From Maridesulfovibrio zosterae DSM 11974 (GTDB lineage: Bacteria; Desulfobacterota; Desulfovibrionia; Desulfovibrionales; Desulfovibrionaceae): 64,000 nucleotides of DNA. Under the pieces are notes generated by a model that searched no databases, was not told where the DNA came from, and saw only the letters and a list, made by a program, of their open reading frames with translations. Shown in pieces: positions 36,547 to 45,712 of this stretch (positions are counted from its first letter, which is position 1; each line of letters opens with the position of its first letter). A program made the translations under genes and the position numbers. The stretch covers positions 186,001 through 250,000 of the forward strand of contig NZ_AUDC01000012.1 of the NCBI RefSeq assembly GCF_000425265.1, given 5' to 3'.

Positions 36547-36861
36547 ACATCGACTCCGATTTAAATTATTTTATCTTTTGGCGAGGCCAACTTTACTTGA
36601 GATACTGATTTAGTCAACAATCTTAGAGCAGACTTAACATAGGTAAACGCTCACTTAATCAGCAAAAAGTATGAACTGGGAATGTAAAATAGTGAAAGAT
36701 TTCAAGAAGATTTAGAGGAATATATGGCATTAGTTTGTTACACGGGCACATATTTTATAATATAAATACCACTCAAAAATAGGATAGTATTAAAAATATA
36801 TCCGTTAAGTCTCAAGATTAACTAAACAACTTAATATTTCTTTCAAATATAAAATTGTAAC
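36547..36861. other. AT-rich divergent intergenic region
   Basis: About 315 bp between the leftward adaptor gene and the rightward small secreted protein gene. It should hold both promoters, but I see no convincing -35/-10 pair, operator or structured element. Confidence 0.3.
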
Positions 36862-37194
36862 ATGAAATATTTCATTATTATTCTTACTATTCTTATATTC
36901 TGTTCAACCACTCTATCAACGGAAGCTGTTACAATTAGAAATAATTGTCAGTATCCCATAGCTGGGTCTATCTCCATGGCCGACAGCAATGTAAACCTTG
37001 TCCAATTTCGCATAATCCCTGGAGAAAAAGTTCACTTACTTAAAACCTTTGATAAGAATAAGTTACTTCTGCGGATGACTCCTGACACTTATGATCTCAC
37101 AAAAATTGCCATATATGAAACGGAGATTGATGATCCAAACTGTTTTATAGAACTGCGAAACGGAAAAAATGGTATTAAAGTTAAAATTGAATAA
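36862..37194 (+). CDS. Small secreted protein of unknown function
   Basis: A 110-residue protein with a clear signal peptide (hydrophobic core about 3-15, likely cleavage near STEA). The mature part of about 88 residues looks beta-rich, contains two cysteines (NNCQYP and PNCFIE) that could form a disulfide in the periplasm, and ends in KNGIKVKIE. I do not recognise the family. The start has no strong Shine-Dalgarno. It is an isolated gene between the RND operon and icd, closed by a shared terminator. Confidence 0.65.
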   Translation: MKYFIIILTILIFCSTTLSTEAVTIRNNCQYPIAGSISMADSNVNLVQFRIIPGEKVHLLKTFDKNKLLLRMTPDTYDLTKIAIYETEIDDPNCFIELRNGKNGIKVKIE

Positions 37195-37217
37195 TTTTTT
37201 ACAGATAAAGAGCAAAA

Positions 37218-37253
37218 AAAGCCCTCCCTGCGTAATCTCACAGGAAGGGCTTT
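37218..37253. terminator. Bidirectional terminator between the secreted protein gene and icd
   Basis: AAAGCCCTCCCTG (37218-37230) pairs with CAGGAAGGGCTTT (37241-37253) with one mismatch. The minus-strand side has the better T-run (TTTTTTGC), so it mainly ends icd transcription. Confidence 0.8.
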
Positions 37254-37304
37254 AACTTTCAGCCTAAGTTGCTTAAGTAACTACAGTACTTTCAAAATAC
37301 CAAA

Positions 37305-38447
37305 TTACAAATTAGTGAGAATTATTTCGCCGAACTCTTTACAGCCAACAGTCTCGGCACCGGCAATCTGACTTGCCAGATCAACGGTAACTTTTTTAGC
37401 TGCAAGAGCTTTTTCAACAGATTTTTTAATAAGAGCAGCGGCATCACCCCAACCATTATTTTCAAGCATCATGGCTCCTGAAAGAATTACACTTCCGGGG
37501 TTGGCCATATCTTTACCTGCAATGGTAGGAGCTGTTCCGTGAGTTGCTTCATAAATAGCAAGCTTATCACCCATATTAACACCGGGAGCAAGTCCTAAAC
37601 CGCCGACTTGCGCAGCCAGAGCATCAGAAATGTAATCACCATTAAGGTTAGTAGTAGCTACAACGCTATACTTTTCTGGACGCATAAGAAGTTCCTGAAA
37701 CATAGCATCGGCAATGCGGTCATTAATTATAACCTTGCCATCAGCTTCTTCACCTTCTTTTACAACTTTTCCAGCATATTCTTCTTCAGCAACATCATAT
37801 CCCCACTGGCGAAAACCGCCTTCAGTATATTTCATGATATTACCTTTATGAACCAGAGTTACGGATTCACGGTTCTGATCAAGAGCATAATCAAGAGCAC
37901 GACGAACAAGACGCTTGGACCCTGCAGGGGTAATCGGTTTAATTCCGATACCGGCGGTAGGATCAATTTTAGCTCCCATCTCGCCAACGAGAAAATCAAT
38001 CACACGTTTGGATTCTGCAGATTCAGAACTCCACTCGATTCCGGCGTAAACGTCCTCAGTATTTTCGCGAAAAACGACTACATCTACAAGATCAGGGCGT
38101 TTCACAGGAGATTCAATACCTTCAAAATAGCGGATAGGACGGATACAGGCATAAAGGTCAAAAGTCTGACGAAGTGTAACATTAAGAGAGCGGAAACCTT
38201 TTCCTACTGGAGTCTGGAGAGGACCTTTGATTGCAAGCTCAGCTGCAGCAAGAGCATCCAGAGTTTCCTGAGGAAGATAGCTTCCGGTTTCCTTAAATGC
38301 TTTCTCACCTGCCAGCAGTTCTTTCCATTCAATTTTCTTTTCGCCGTAAGCTTTTTCTATAGCAGCATCAAGCACAGGACGTGCTGCGCCCCAAACTTCA
38401 GGACCAATACCGTCACCTTCAATGAAATATACAGTTTTTGCAGACAA
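37305..38447 (-). CDS. icd: Isocitrate dehydrogenase (probably NADP-dependent)
   Basis: A 380-residue isocitrate/isopropylmalate dehydrogenase-family enzyme that oxidatively decarboxylates isocitrate to 2-oxoglutarate. GDGIGPEVW, the [18 protein letters not shown] substrate loop, the [13 protein letters not shown] block, [11 protein letters not shown] and [13 protein letters not shown] match ICDH rather than isopropylmalate dehydrogenase. The longest frame starts at 38486, but a perfect AAAGGAG lies 7 nt before a TTG at 38447, giving the usual [16 protein letters not shown] start. So the start codon is probably UUG. A long leader with inverted repeats lies upstream. Confidence 0.9.
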   Translation of the reverse strand: MSAKTVYFIEGDGIGPEVWGAARPVLDAAIEKAYGEKKIEWKELLAGEKAFKETGSYLPQETLDALAAAELAIKGPLQTPVGKGFRSLNVTLRQTFDLYACIRPIRYFEGIESPVKRPDLVDVVVFRENTEDVYAGIEWSSESAESKRVIDFLVGEMGAKIDPTAGIGIKPITPAGSKRLVRRALDYALDQNRESVTLVHKGNIMKYTEGGFRQWGYDVAEEEYAGKVVKEGEEADGKVIINDRIADAMFQELLMRPEKYSVVATTNLNGDYISDALAAQVGGLGLAPGVNMGDKLAIYEATHGTAPTIAGKDMANPGSVILSGAMMLENNGWGDAAALIKKSVEKALAAKKVTVDLASQIAGAETVGCKEFGEIILTNL

Positions 38448-39086
38448 AATGATCTCCTTTGGTGATGAGCACAGTTCCGGTTCCAAAAGACTGTGCAGGT
38501 GGATAAGCTTGTGACACGGTTTGGCGGCGGTTCTTTTATTAGAAATAAAAAACGGAACCGGAAAACTTTGCTCAGCAAAATCTACATTTAAAAGTAAATG
38601 CTGAATAAATTCACACCGTAAGCCATGTCTGACCTGATTAGGTGTGAATCATCTGACGGACCACACCGGAACATGGAAGCAACACAATGAATTCCGCTTG
38701 AAAAATAATATTTATCGGGAGATCCCGGCAAGAAAATCAAGGCAGTTTCAAGAAAGTTGCAAGGCCTCTGCACAACCGTGCAAAGATGCTGTTCATTGAA
38801 TTGAGTATATGGGTAAAATTATATTTGAGTATCAAAAAATATGAACAGCAATTCAGTATCCGCATTTGCAGATTCAGGCGGTAGATATAGGCCATTCCTG
38901 CAAAAAAGTAAAGATTGGCCGAATCAACAACCAACAAATGCATCTTATTCTCAGAAAAGTAAAAACAGAAAATTTAACATCAAAAAAAGAATATTATAGA
39001 GCACACTATTCACAATAAGTATAAATTAAAAGGGAGGGCCGAAAATTCGGTCCTCCCTTTTTTGAGTTGTCATAAACTCACCTGTG
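38448..39086. other. Long leader of icd and flagellin terminator region
   Basis: No convincing gene was found. On the minus strand this is the upstream region of icd. It contains ATTCACACC and GGTGTGAAT (38609-38617 and 38641-38649), a nested second GGTGTG-like segment, and CGGGA-GA-TCCCG at 38716-38727. The repeats could form alternative stems in a long icd leader. No known riboswitch was recognised. The flagellin terminator lies at the right end. Confidence 0.4.
39028..39065. terminator. Terminator downstream of the flagellin gene
   Basis: AAAAGGGAGG-CCGA and its complement TCGG-CCTCCCTTTT form a 15-bp stem with one G-T pair and a 4-base loop. A/T tracts on both sides allow termination of the flagellin transcript on the minus strand. 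Confidence 0.85.
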
Positions 39087-39971
39087 CTAGCCACCGATGA
39101 GCTGCATTGCCATCCTGGGCATTCCGTTTGCCTGAGATAGCATAGCGACTGCGGACTGTGTGAGGATCTGATTTCTTGTGAACTCAGTCATCTCAGTCGC
39201 AACGTCTACGTCGGAAATGCGTGATTCCGAAGCCTGAACGTTTTCAGCCTGAATTGAGAGGTTGGTAATAGTATTCTCCAATCTGTTCTGAAGTGCACCA
39301 AGATTAGCACGGATCTTATCCTTGGAAGTGATCGCGTTGGTCAGCTTGTCCAGAGATTCCTGTGCCATTTGCTGAGTAGAAATGGAGTTACCGGCGGCAA
39401 GACCTACACCAAGAGCAGAAGCTGTCGATGTATTAATTGCGATATAATAATAGTCTTCTGCCGAATCGTTACCGGTACCGAAGTGAATCTTTACCGGACC
39501 AGTTGAAGTCAGTCCTCCACCATCGTGAGAAGATACAGAACCTGACATATTACCGTTAAGCAGATGAATACCGTTAAAGTCTGTTGCATTGGCGATACGG
39601 GTAATTTCTGAAGCCATTGCCTGATATTCAGAGTCGATAATAAGGCGCTGACTTGAGTTGTAGGTACCAGTTGAAGCCTGAGTTGCAAGCTCTTTCATAC
39701 GGATTAACTTTTCATCAATAACTCCAAGTGCTCCATCAGCAGTCTGGATCATTGAGATGGCGTCATTAGCGTTACGAATACCCTGATTAAGGGATTTGAC
39801 ATCCGCACGCATAAGTTCGCGAATTGCTAGCCCTGCGGCATCATCTGCTGCAGTTCCTACACGAAGACCTGAGGAGAGACGACGGGTCGACACACCAAGG
39901 TTACCGTATGATTCCTGCAGGTTACGAGACGCGTTAGCTGCCATCATGTTGTGATTAATTACGAGCGACAT
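39087..39971 (-). CDS. Flagellin
   Basis: A 294-residue filament subunit with both conserved ends. The N-terminal D0/D1 part is MSLVINHNMMAANASRNL with RLSSGLRVGTAADDAAGLAI; the C-terminal part is ANLGALQNRLENTITNL with LSQANGMPRMAMQLIGG. The central variable region is short, so the filament has little surface decoration from D2/D3. AAGGAGG lies 7 nt before the ATG. The leader contains a hairpin with an AAGGAC loop that resembles a CsrA site. The gene is monocistronic with its own terminator. Confidence 0.95.
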   Translation of the reverse strand: MSLVINHNMMAANASRNLQESYGNLGVSTRRLSSGLRVGTAADDAAGLAIRELMRADVKSLNQGIRNANDAISMIQTADGALGVIDEKLIRMKELATQASTGTYNSSQRLIIDSEYQAMASEITRIANATDFNGIHLLNGNMSGSVSSHDGGGLTSTGPVKIHFGTGNDSAEDYYYIAINTSTASALGVGLAAGNSISTQQMAQESLDKLTNAITSKDKIRANLGALQNRLENTITNLSIQAENVQASESRISDVDVATEMTEFTRNQILTQSAVAMLSQANGMPRMAMQLIGG

Positions 39972-40829
39972 AATAATTCCTCCTTGAATTATCTGAAAAA
40001 TTCGCCTGAGTGGGTCCTTCCACTCTGACCATTAATTTTTTACTGGTTAACTAGAGTATAAAAATTGCTTTTGGCCTACTTCATAAAATACCCTCCGGAA
40101 CAATTAGACTAAAGGCGTTAAGCCAATGAATCCGGAAAATCGCCGTCATATCATTTTAAGAGCAGTTAAAGACACTACCTGCATATGGACTCACGCAGGT
40201 CCGCTTAATCTTCTCGATACGCAGGACTCTAGTGCGAGTCCGCGACTCTGTTACAGGCATGGTCTCCAAGCAGTAGCGATTCTCACATGTCCCATTTGGG
40301 AAATATTCTTATACGGAAAACTAATCCGCACATTACCAACCTCCGAGAATCGCACCTAAACCAAATGCCTTTTAGTGCTCTGAAAAGAAATCAGGTTAAA
40401 CTATCCAGACTCACACCTCCTGTTGATTATAAAAAACTCTGCCAAAAGCTTTGCAACGGGTGTGCCTATTTTTTAGTTAGCGTTTATTTATTTATGAAGA
40501 GAATTGATAACTATATGTATAGACAGTGTTTTTAAAACTAAAGACTACTTTATTTTAATTAATAGAAGTTTTGTGACATCAAAAAGCAGGCAACTTCTGC
40601 CCATGTGAGAGGAAAAAGATTCCTGTAGATCATCCACAAAATGTCTGTGCTAAAAATATAGACCGGAGGAGAGAAAAAAATTTAGTTAAAAATACATGAG
40701 CTTATGCATAACCAATTATACGCAAAGCAATTATTTACATAATTAACCAACAATTATATCACCCATAGAGAGTAGAGGGAATAATTTATAGAAGTAAACT
40801 ATATCGTTTAAAGAGAAAGCAGATTTGAA
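39972..40829. other. Gene-free region with flagellin leader and several perfect inverted repeats
   Basis: About 860 bp without a convincing gene. The left end is the flagellin leader on the minus strand. At 40177-40353, four helices can be drawn: ACCTGC/GCAGGT, CGC-GGACTC/GAGTCC-GCG with one bulge, GCGATTCTC/GAGAATCGC, and CGGA/TCCG nested inside the last. The region looks richer in G+C than its surroundings. Two open frames there lack ribosome binding sites and known motifs. The right half is AT-rich and holds the kinase promoter region. Confidence 0.45.
40008..40025 (-). promoter_or_regulatory. Candidate CsrA-binding hairpin in the flagellin leader
   Basis: On the minus strand, GAGTGG and CCACTC form a 6-bp stem closing the hexaloop AAGGAC, which has the ANGGA form preferred by CsrA. 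The flagellin Shine-Dalgarno (CAAGGAGG, 39979-39985) holds a second AAGGA 34 nt downstream. This resembles the two-site arrangement known for Bacillus hag. The function here is inferred. Confidence 0.5.
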
Positions 40830-43379
40830 ATGAAAAATAGAAGTATATACAAATTAAACAACAAAATAAAAAACTACCTTTGTATTTTTATAATAATTTT
40901 TATTGTAAGCTCTATTCTATCATTCTGTCTGTTTTTTTGGTCTGTATCTGCTGAAGTAAATGAAAAAGCAAAAACATGGGGCAGCTATTTTACTGAACGT
41001 ATTATTTTTCTAGAAGATGTCATTGCTTCACGTACTACTGTCGATCATGGAATTACATCCATATTAAAAGTACTTCCTGAAGGAGAAATTATTAACAGCA
41101 GACCTTTCCCCATAGACCAAAAAAACATTAATAACACAGAACTTCTCAAAGTAATAAAGGATTATGTTCCCGGTGAAGTTCATTTAATTAAAGAACCAGG
41201 TAGAAAAAAGGAATCTTTAAAGAAAAATTTTCTGGTTATGCGCATGGACTATAGTTTCTTTATTGCAGATATTCCGGCTAAAAGCCTTCTGCCAGTACAA
41301 CCGCACGACACAGAATTATTCATCAAAGATAAGGACAACCACTACTTTTTTTTTACAGAAGACCAATACAACATTAAAGAAAAAAAAATTAACGGACTAA
41401 TTTTTTCAGGCATGCATGTATTCGCAACAGCAAAAGCGAAACCATCTCGTTTTGACGAGATTACTATTTATCTGGCCGAAGATATTTCTCCTGAATTCTA
41501 CGTAGCAATATTACTCTTAACCATGACCGCAATTTGCCTGGCAATAATATTAAAACGCTCTACCTTCCTGACGTCCGACCTGAATGAAAATGAGAATGAC
41601 TTTGCACGCATTGGCCGCCTTCTGGCACGTGTCTCAAAAATGCCTGATAAAAATATGAGCCATATACCAGCTATTGAGTACACTGCTGAAAACATACGAA
41701 AAGTCGATTGGGACGCAGAGATAGCTGCAATGTCCTTCTCAGAAAACAGAGAATATATTGCAGCAACTGCTTTTTTCTCTAATAACATTCTAGAGCTTCT
41801 TGATAAAATAACTGAACACTCAAAGGATATTGCTAAATCCAGGCAGGAATATCATGATCTCGTTCAAACAGCCCGCAGTATTATTTTAAGAATAGATTTA
41901 TCTGGCACATGCACATTTTTTAATGAATATGCACAATCATTTTTCGGTTTTCCAGAAAATGAAATACTGGGGCAACCAGTTGTCGGAACTATTATACCGA
42001 AAACATCAAACGGAGATTCCGAGATTGAAATAATAATGAAATCAATCGGTGACCTGATAGAAAAGAGGCCTACTGGTACAAATCAAAATGTATGTAAGGA
42101 TGGAAGTATTGTATGCGTATATTGGTCTAATAGCCCTATATATGATAAAAAAGGGAACCTTGTTGAAATTCTTTCAGTAGGAACAGATGTAACGGCTAAA
42201 ACCATTGCAGAATCCGAACTCGAAAAGACCAGAAATTACATCAAAAATATTATAGATTCCATGCCATCAGCAATAATCGGGCTTAACAGTGAAAAGCTGG
42301 TTACACAATTTAATATAACTGCTCAGAAAATGTCAGCTGTTCCAGTGAACAGAATTGTAGGCGCACATATTGATGAAGCGTTTCCATCTATATCCAAATA
42401 CTCTGATAGAATCAGCAAAGCGATTGAAACTGCCATACCGGAAACGGGTATACGAACGCAGGATATTTTAAATCCAGAAAGCTATCAGGACATAATAATC
42501 TATCCCCTCACAGGTGGTCTCAAAGGTGCTGTTGTCCGCATTGACGATTCAACTGAACGCGTGCGCATTGAAGAGATGATGATTCAGACTGAAAAGATGA
42601 TGTCTGTCGGAGGACTTGCCGCAGGAATGGCACATGAAATAAATAACCCTCTTGGTGGTATCATTCAAGGAATTCAAAATATTATTCGCCGTATGTCACC
42701 GGATATCCCTGCTAATATTAAAGCAGCTGAAAAAGCCGGTTGTACGCTCAACTCAATTCATAGCTACATGGAAGACCGTAAGATAATTAAAACACTTGAA
42801 GGTATCACAGAATCAGGAATACGCGCAGCAAAAATTGTCTCAGGTATGCTTGAATTCAGCCGTAAAAGTGACTCCCGCAAGGCTCCATGTGACCTGCGTA
42901 AAATGATGGATAAAGCAGAAGTCCTGGCTACACAGGACTACGATTTAGGAAAAAAATATGATTTTAAAAAAATTAAAATTATTAAACAGTATGATGAGAA
43001 CCTAAGTCTCACCAACTGCACTGAAACCGAGATAGAGCAGGTCTTTCTCAATCTCCTGCGTAATTCAGCACAGGCAATGGCTGAATGGGATCAAATGCCA
43101 AAACAACCAGAAATATCTATAAAGATAAAAAATTGTGGAGACGTGATCCTCTGCTCTATTTCTGATAACGGTCCAGGCATGAGTGAAACAACCCGCAAAC
43201 GAGTCTTTGAACCATTTTACACGACCAAATCTCCAGGCTCCGGAACAGGACTAGGTCTTTCAGTATCTTATTTTATAATTACGCAAAACCACAGAGGAAA
43301 ATTTAACGTACACTCAAGTCCCAGAAAAGGAACAACGTTTAATATAATTCTTCCTGTAAAGAATGGTTGTAAATTTTAA
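40830..43379 (+). CDS. Membrane sensor histidine kinase with two PAS domains
   Basis: An 849-residue sensor kinase. Order: transmembrane helix (about 18-38), periplasmic region of about 180 residues with little similarity to known sensors, second helix (about 226-244), linker, two PAS domains (about 345-460 and 465-575), HisKA with His602 in GMAHEINNPLGG, and HATPase_c with NLLRNSAQAM, DNGPGM and GTGLGLS. There is no receiver. Its stop overlaps that of nagZ tail to tail. The receiver at 45293 is the nearest orphan receiver, but no direct linkage is visible. Confidence 0.92.
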   Translation: MKNRSIYKLNNKIKNYLCIFIIIFIVSSILSFCLFFWSVSAEVNEKAKTWGSYFTERIIFLEDVIASRTTVDHGITSILKVLPEGEIINSRPFPIDQKNINNTELLKVIKDYVPGEVHLIKEPGRKKESLKKNFLVMRMDYSFFIADIPAKSLLPVQPHDTELFIKDKDNHYFFFTEDQYNIKEKKINGLIFSGMHVFATAKAKPSRFDEITIYLAEDISPEFYVAILLLTMTAICLAIILKRSTFLTSDLNENENDFARIGRLLARVSKMPDKNMSHIPAIEYTAENIRKVDWDAEIAAMSFSENREYIAATAFFSNNILELLDKITEHSKDIAKSRQEYHDLVQTARSIILRIDLSGTCTFFNEYAQSFFGFPENEILGQPVVGTIIPKTSNGDSEIEIIMKSIGDLIEKRPTGTNQNVCKDGSIVCVYWSNSPIYDKKGNLVEILSVGTDVTAKTIAESELEKTRNYIKNIIDSMPSAIIGLNSEKLVTQFNITAQKMSAVPVNRIVGAHIDEAFPSISKYSDRISKAIETAIPETGIRTQDILNPESYQDIIIYPLTGGLKGAVVRIDDSTERVRIEEMMIQTEKMMSVGGLAAGMAHEINNPLGGIIQGIQNIIRRMSPDIPANIKAAEKAGCTLNSIHSYMEDRKIIKTLEGITESGIRAAKIVSGMLEFSRKSDSRKAPCDLRKMMDKAEVLATQDYDLGKKYDFKKIKIIKQYDENLSLTNCTETEIEQVFLNLLRNSAQAMAEWDQMPKQPEISIKIKNCGDVILCSISDNGPGMSETTRKRVFEPFYTTKSPGSGTGLGLSVSYFIITQNHRGKFNVHSSPRKGTTFNIILPVKNGCKF

Positions 43380-44488
43380 TTAAGACGGTTTTTGAAGAAC
43401 ATGATACGATCATAAGATCGCTTAATACGTTGCTCGGTAATCTTCCCCTCCAGAACAAGTTCTTTAAGCACATTTACAGCTTTAGTTCCTAATGCGGGCT
43501 CATATATCAAGTTGTTTCCGAAAAGTAGTATGTCTGCTCCGGCGTGGACAGCTTTATCTATAGCATCCTTAAAACCATACTGACTGCTTACTGCTGCCAT
43601 CTGCATATCATCTGTAATAATAATCCCTTCAAAACCCAATTTACGGCGCAACAACCCGGTTATGACTTTGCGCGACAATGTAGCTGGATAGTCACGGTCC
43701 AGTTTCTTATTGAAAATATGAGCAGTCATAACCATATCCGCTTTACCGTCTTTGATCAGCTTTTTAAATGGATAGAGTTCATTTGATGACCATGTCTCAC
43801 TGACATCAGTAAAACCTTTATGGCTGTCACCGACAGAACTGCCATGTCCGGGAAAATGCTTCAAACACGAAAAGACATTCTCACTATGCAGGCCATTAAT
43901 AAAAGATTCAGCAAAGTCGGCAACGATTTCCGGATCATCGGAAAAACTCCGCTGCAATCCAGAAATAACTGGGTTTACGGCATTGCAGTTCACGTCCACA
44001 ACAGGTGCAAAATTCATATTTATTCCTTCAGAAGCAAGTGTACTTGAAATAGATTTTCCGGCCCGGAATGCTGCATCTTTATCACCACTATTCCCCAGTT
44101 CTGCTGCCGATGGAGTCTGCATAAAACCTGCTTCAGCTGTGAGTCTTGTGATTATCCCGCCTTCCTGATCGATTCCTATAAAAAGAGGAATATCGGCATA
44201 GCTCTGTAAAGATGATGTGAGTCTTTTTAACTGATCAGGTCCTGAAATATTTCGCACAGTACTATTCAACGCGCAGTCTTTATTGAATAAAATAACCCCT
44301 CCTATCCCGGAATTGCGGATATCCTGCGCAATAAGACTTTCGGAATCTGCGGTCATTCCCCTGAATCCGACCATAACCATCTGGCCTACCATTTTATCAA
44401 GTTCTGAATGTACACCAGAATTTGAATGCAGAGCACAACCCGATATGATCATAATCAAAATAAGTAAAAGAGGGAAAATTCTTGTCAT
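43376..44488 (-). CDS. nagZ: Beta-N-acetylhexosaminidase, lipoprotein form (GH3, NagZ-like)
   Basis: A 370-residue glycoside hydrolase family 3 enzyme that removes N-acetylglucosamine from muropeptides during cell-wall recycling. The diagnostic KHFPGHGSSVGDSH motif holds the acid/base His-Asp pair, and TDDMQM supplies the catalytic aspartate. GIDQEGGIITRL is also typical. It carries a lipoprotein signal with lipobox ISGC, so it is membrane-anchored and extracytoplasmic, unlike the cytoplasmic NagZ of enterobacteria. It is a single gene. Confidence 0.9.
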   Translation of the reverse strand: MTRIFPLLLILIMIISGCALHSNSGVHSELDKMVGQMVMVGFRGMTADSESLIAQDIRNSGIGGVILFNKDCALNSTVRNISGPDQLKRLTSSLQSYADIPLFIGIDQEGGIITRLTAEAGFMQTPSAAELGNSGDKDAAFRAGKSISSTLASEGINMNFAPVVDVNCNAVNPVISGLQRSFSDDPEIVADFAESFINGLHSENVFSCLKHFPGHGSSVGDSHKGFTDVSETWSSNELYPFKKLIKDGKADMVMTAHIFNKKLDRDYPATLSRKVITGLLRRKLGFEGIIITDDMQMAAVSSQYGFKDAIDKAVHAGADILLFGNNLIYEPALGTKAVNVLKELVLEGKITEQRIKRSYDRIMFFKNRLN

Positions 44489-44652
44489 TAATAGACTCCA
44501 GCTTATATTTTCTCACTATAAATTTATAAAAAATGAGTTATATTTGTGATTCAGGTATTTAGCAAGGACCTATGCATGTATTGCCACACAAGTTGATTTG
44601 CTATAAATAGTTTGCTCCACTCGCTTAATAAAAAGAATCAAAAGGAAATAAT

Positions 44653-45270
44653 ATGTCCGAAACAGCTCTGCAAAAAGTGCTTGATCATGCCCGCTCAGGC
44701 ATTGAAGTACGAGAGGCTTTTTTTGAACAACATTCACAGTTAATAGTAGAGATTGCCAGATCAATGGCAGTACGCCTTGCGCAAGGATCTAAAATTTTAT
44801 TCTGTGGTAATGGTGGAAGCGCGGCTGATTGTCAGCACCTTGCAGCAGAATTGGTTAATAGATTTAAACTTGAGCGTCCCCCTCTTCCGGGTCTTGCTCT
44901 AACCACTGATACATCAATAATTACAGCCATCGGCAATGATTATTCTTATGATATGATTTTTGAAAAACAAGTACAGGCCCTGGGACTCCCCGGTGATGTA
45001 TTAATCGGGATCAGTACATCTGGAACCAGCCCTAACGTTATAAAGGCACTTAAAGAAGCAAAGCGTAAAAATATGATCACCATAGGGATGACTGGAATGG
45101 GCGTCGGTGAAATGCTGTCGATCTGTGACCACGTTGTCAGCGTTCCGAGCAAAGACACTCCTGTAATTCAGGAAATTCATATTGCTGCAGGACACCTTTT
45201 TTGCGAGCTCATTGACCACTTTCTCTTTGAGGCAGTTTCAGAGCTTGAGCCATATTTGACTGCAGACTAA
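44653..45270 (+). CDS. gmhA: Sedoheptulose-7-phosphate isomerase
   Basis: A 205-residue SIS-domain enzyme that converts sedoheptulose 7-phosphate to D-glycero-D-manno-heptose 7-phosphate, the first step of LPS core heptose synthesis. FCGNGGSAADCQHLAAEL is the family signature; LTTDTSIITAIGND and GISTSGTSPNV provide the phosphate-binding residues. Length is normal. AAAGGA lies 7 nt before the ATG. A receiver gene follows 22 bp later and a LysE-type gene after it, possibly in one transcript. Confidence 0.95.
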   Translation: MSETALQKVLDHARSGIEVREAFFEQHSQLIVEIARSMAVRLAQGSKILFCGNGGSAADCQHLAAELVNRFKLERPPLPGLALTTDTSIITAIGNDYSYDMIFEKQVQALGLPGDVLIGISTSGTSPNVIKALKEAKRKNMITIGMTGMGVGEMLSICDHVVSVPSKDTPVIQEIHIAAGHLFCELIDHFLFEAVSELEPYLTAD

Positions 45271-45292
45271 AATATCTAAGAGAGCTGCTGAC

Positions 45293-45700
45293 ATGCGAAT
45301 TCTAGTAGTTGAGGACAGTAAAACCAGTCGAATGTATCTACTGGAAATACTAAAAACAATTACCAGCAAAAACACTACGACGGATTATGCTGTAAGCGGC
45401 GAAGAAGCTCTTGCAAAGTATGAAACAAGCATTACTTCCGGTGAAGGATATGACCTGATTTTTATGGATATAATCCTTCCCGGAATTGACGGCTTGCAAA
45501 CTCTCGAAAAAATTAGAAACTTCGAGCAGAAAAATGGTTGGTCAGAAGAGCAGAAATCTAAAGTTATCATCACTTCAGTAGTTGATGATGAAATCAAAGT
45601 TTCACGTGCATTCTTTCAATGCGGGGCTATATCTTACATGACAAAGCCTATTACTGCAGACAAAATTAAATCCGAGATGAATAAATTCGGTCTTATTTAA
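45293..45700 (+). CDS. Single-domain response regulator
   Basis: A 135-residue receiver. LVVEDSKTSRMYLLEIL, the Asp acceptor in LIFMDIILPGIDG and the MTKP lysine are intact. An insertion of about 10 residues (EQKNGWSEEQKSK) before the third conserved strand makes it longer than typical CheY-like proteins. No output domain and no adjacent kinase are present. It lies between gmhA and a LysE-type exporter gene. Confidence 0.9.
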   Translation: MRILVVEDSKTSRMYLLEILKTITSKNTTTDYAVSGEEALAKYETSITSGEGYDLIFMDIILPGIDGLQTLEKIRNFEQKNGWSEEQKSKVIITSVVDDEIKVSRAFFQCGAISYMTKPITADKIKSEMNKFGLI

Positions 45701-45712
45701 CTAGGAGTGACC

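Noticed and set aside
37608-38465. 285-codon open frame antisense to icd
   Set aside because: icd is unmistakable on the other strand; the antisense translation has no family similarity and no ribosome binding site.
39972-40110. Sigma-28 or sigma-54 promoter for flagellin
   Set aside because: I looked for both consensus patterns upstream of the leader and found no convincing match.
40126-40535. Two overlapping open frames of 77 and 82 codons
   Set aside because: No Shine-Dalgarno at suitable spacing and no recognisable motifs; the inverted repeats suggest structure rather than coding.
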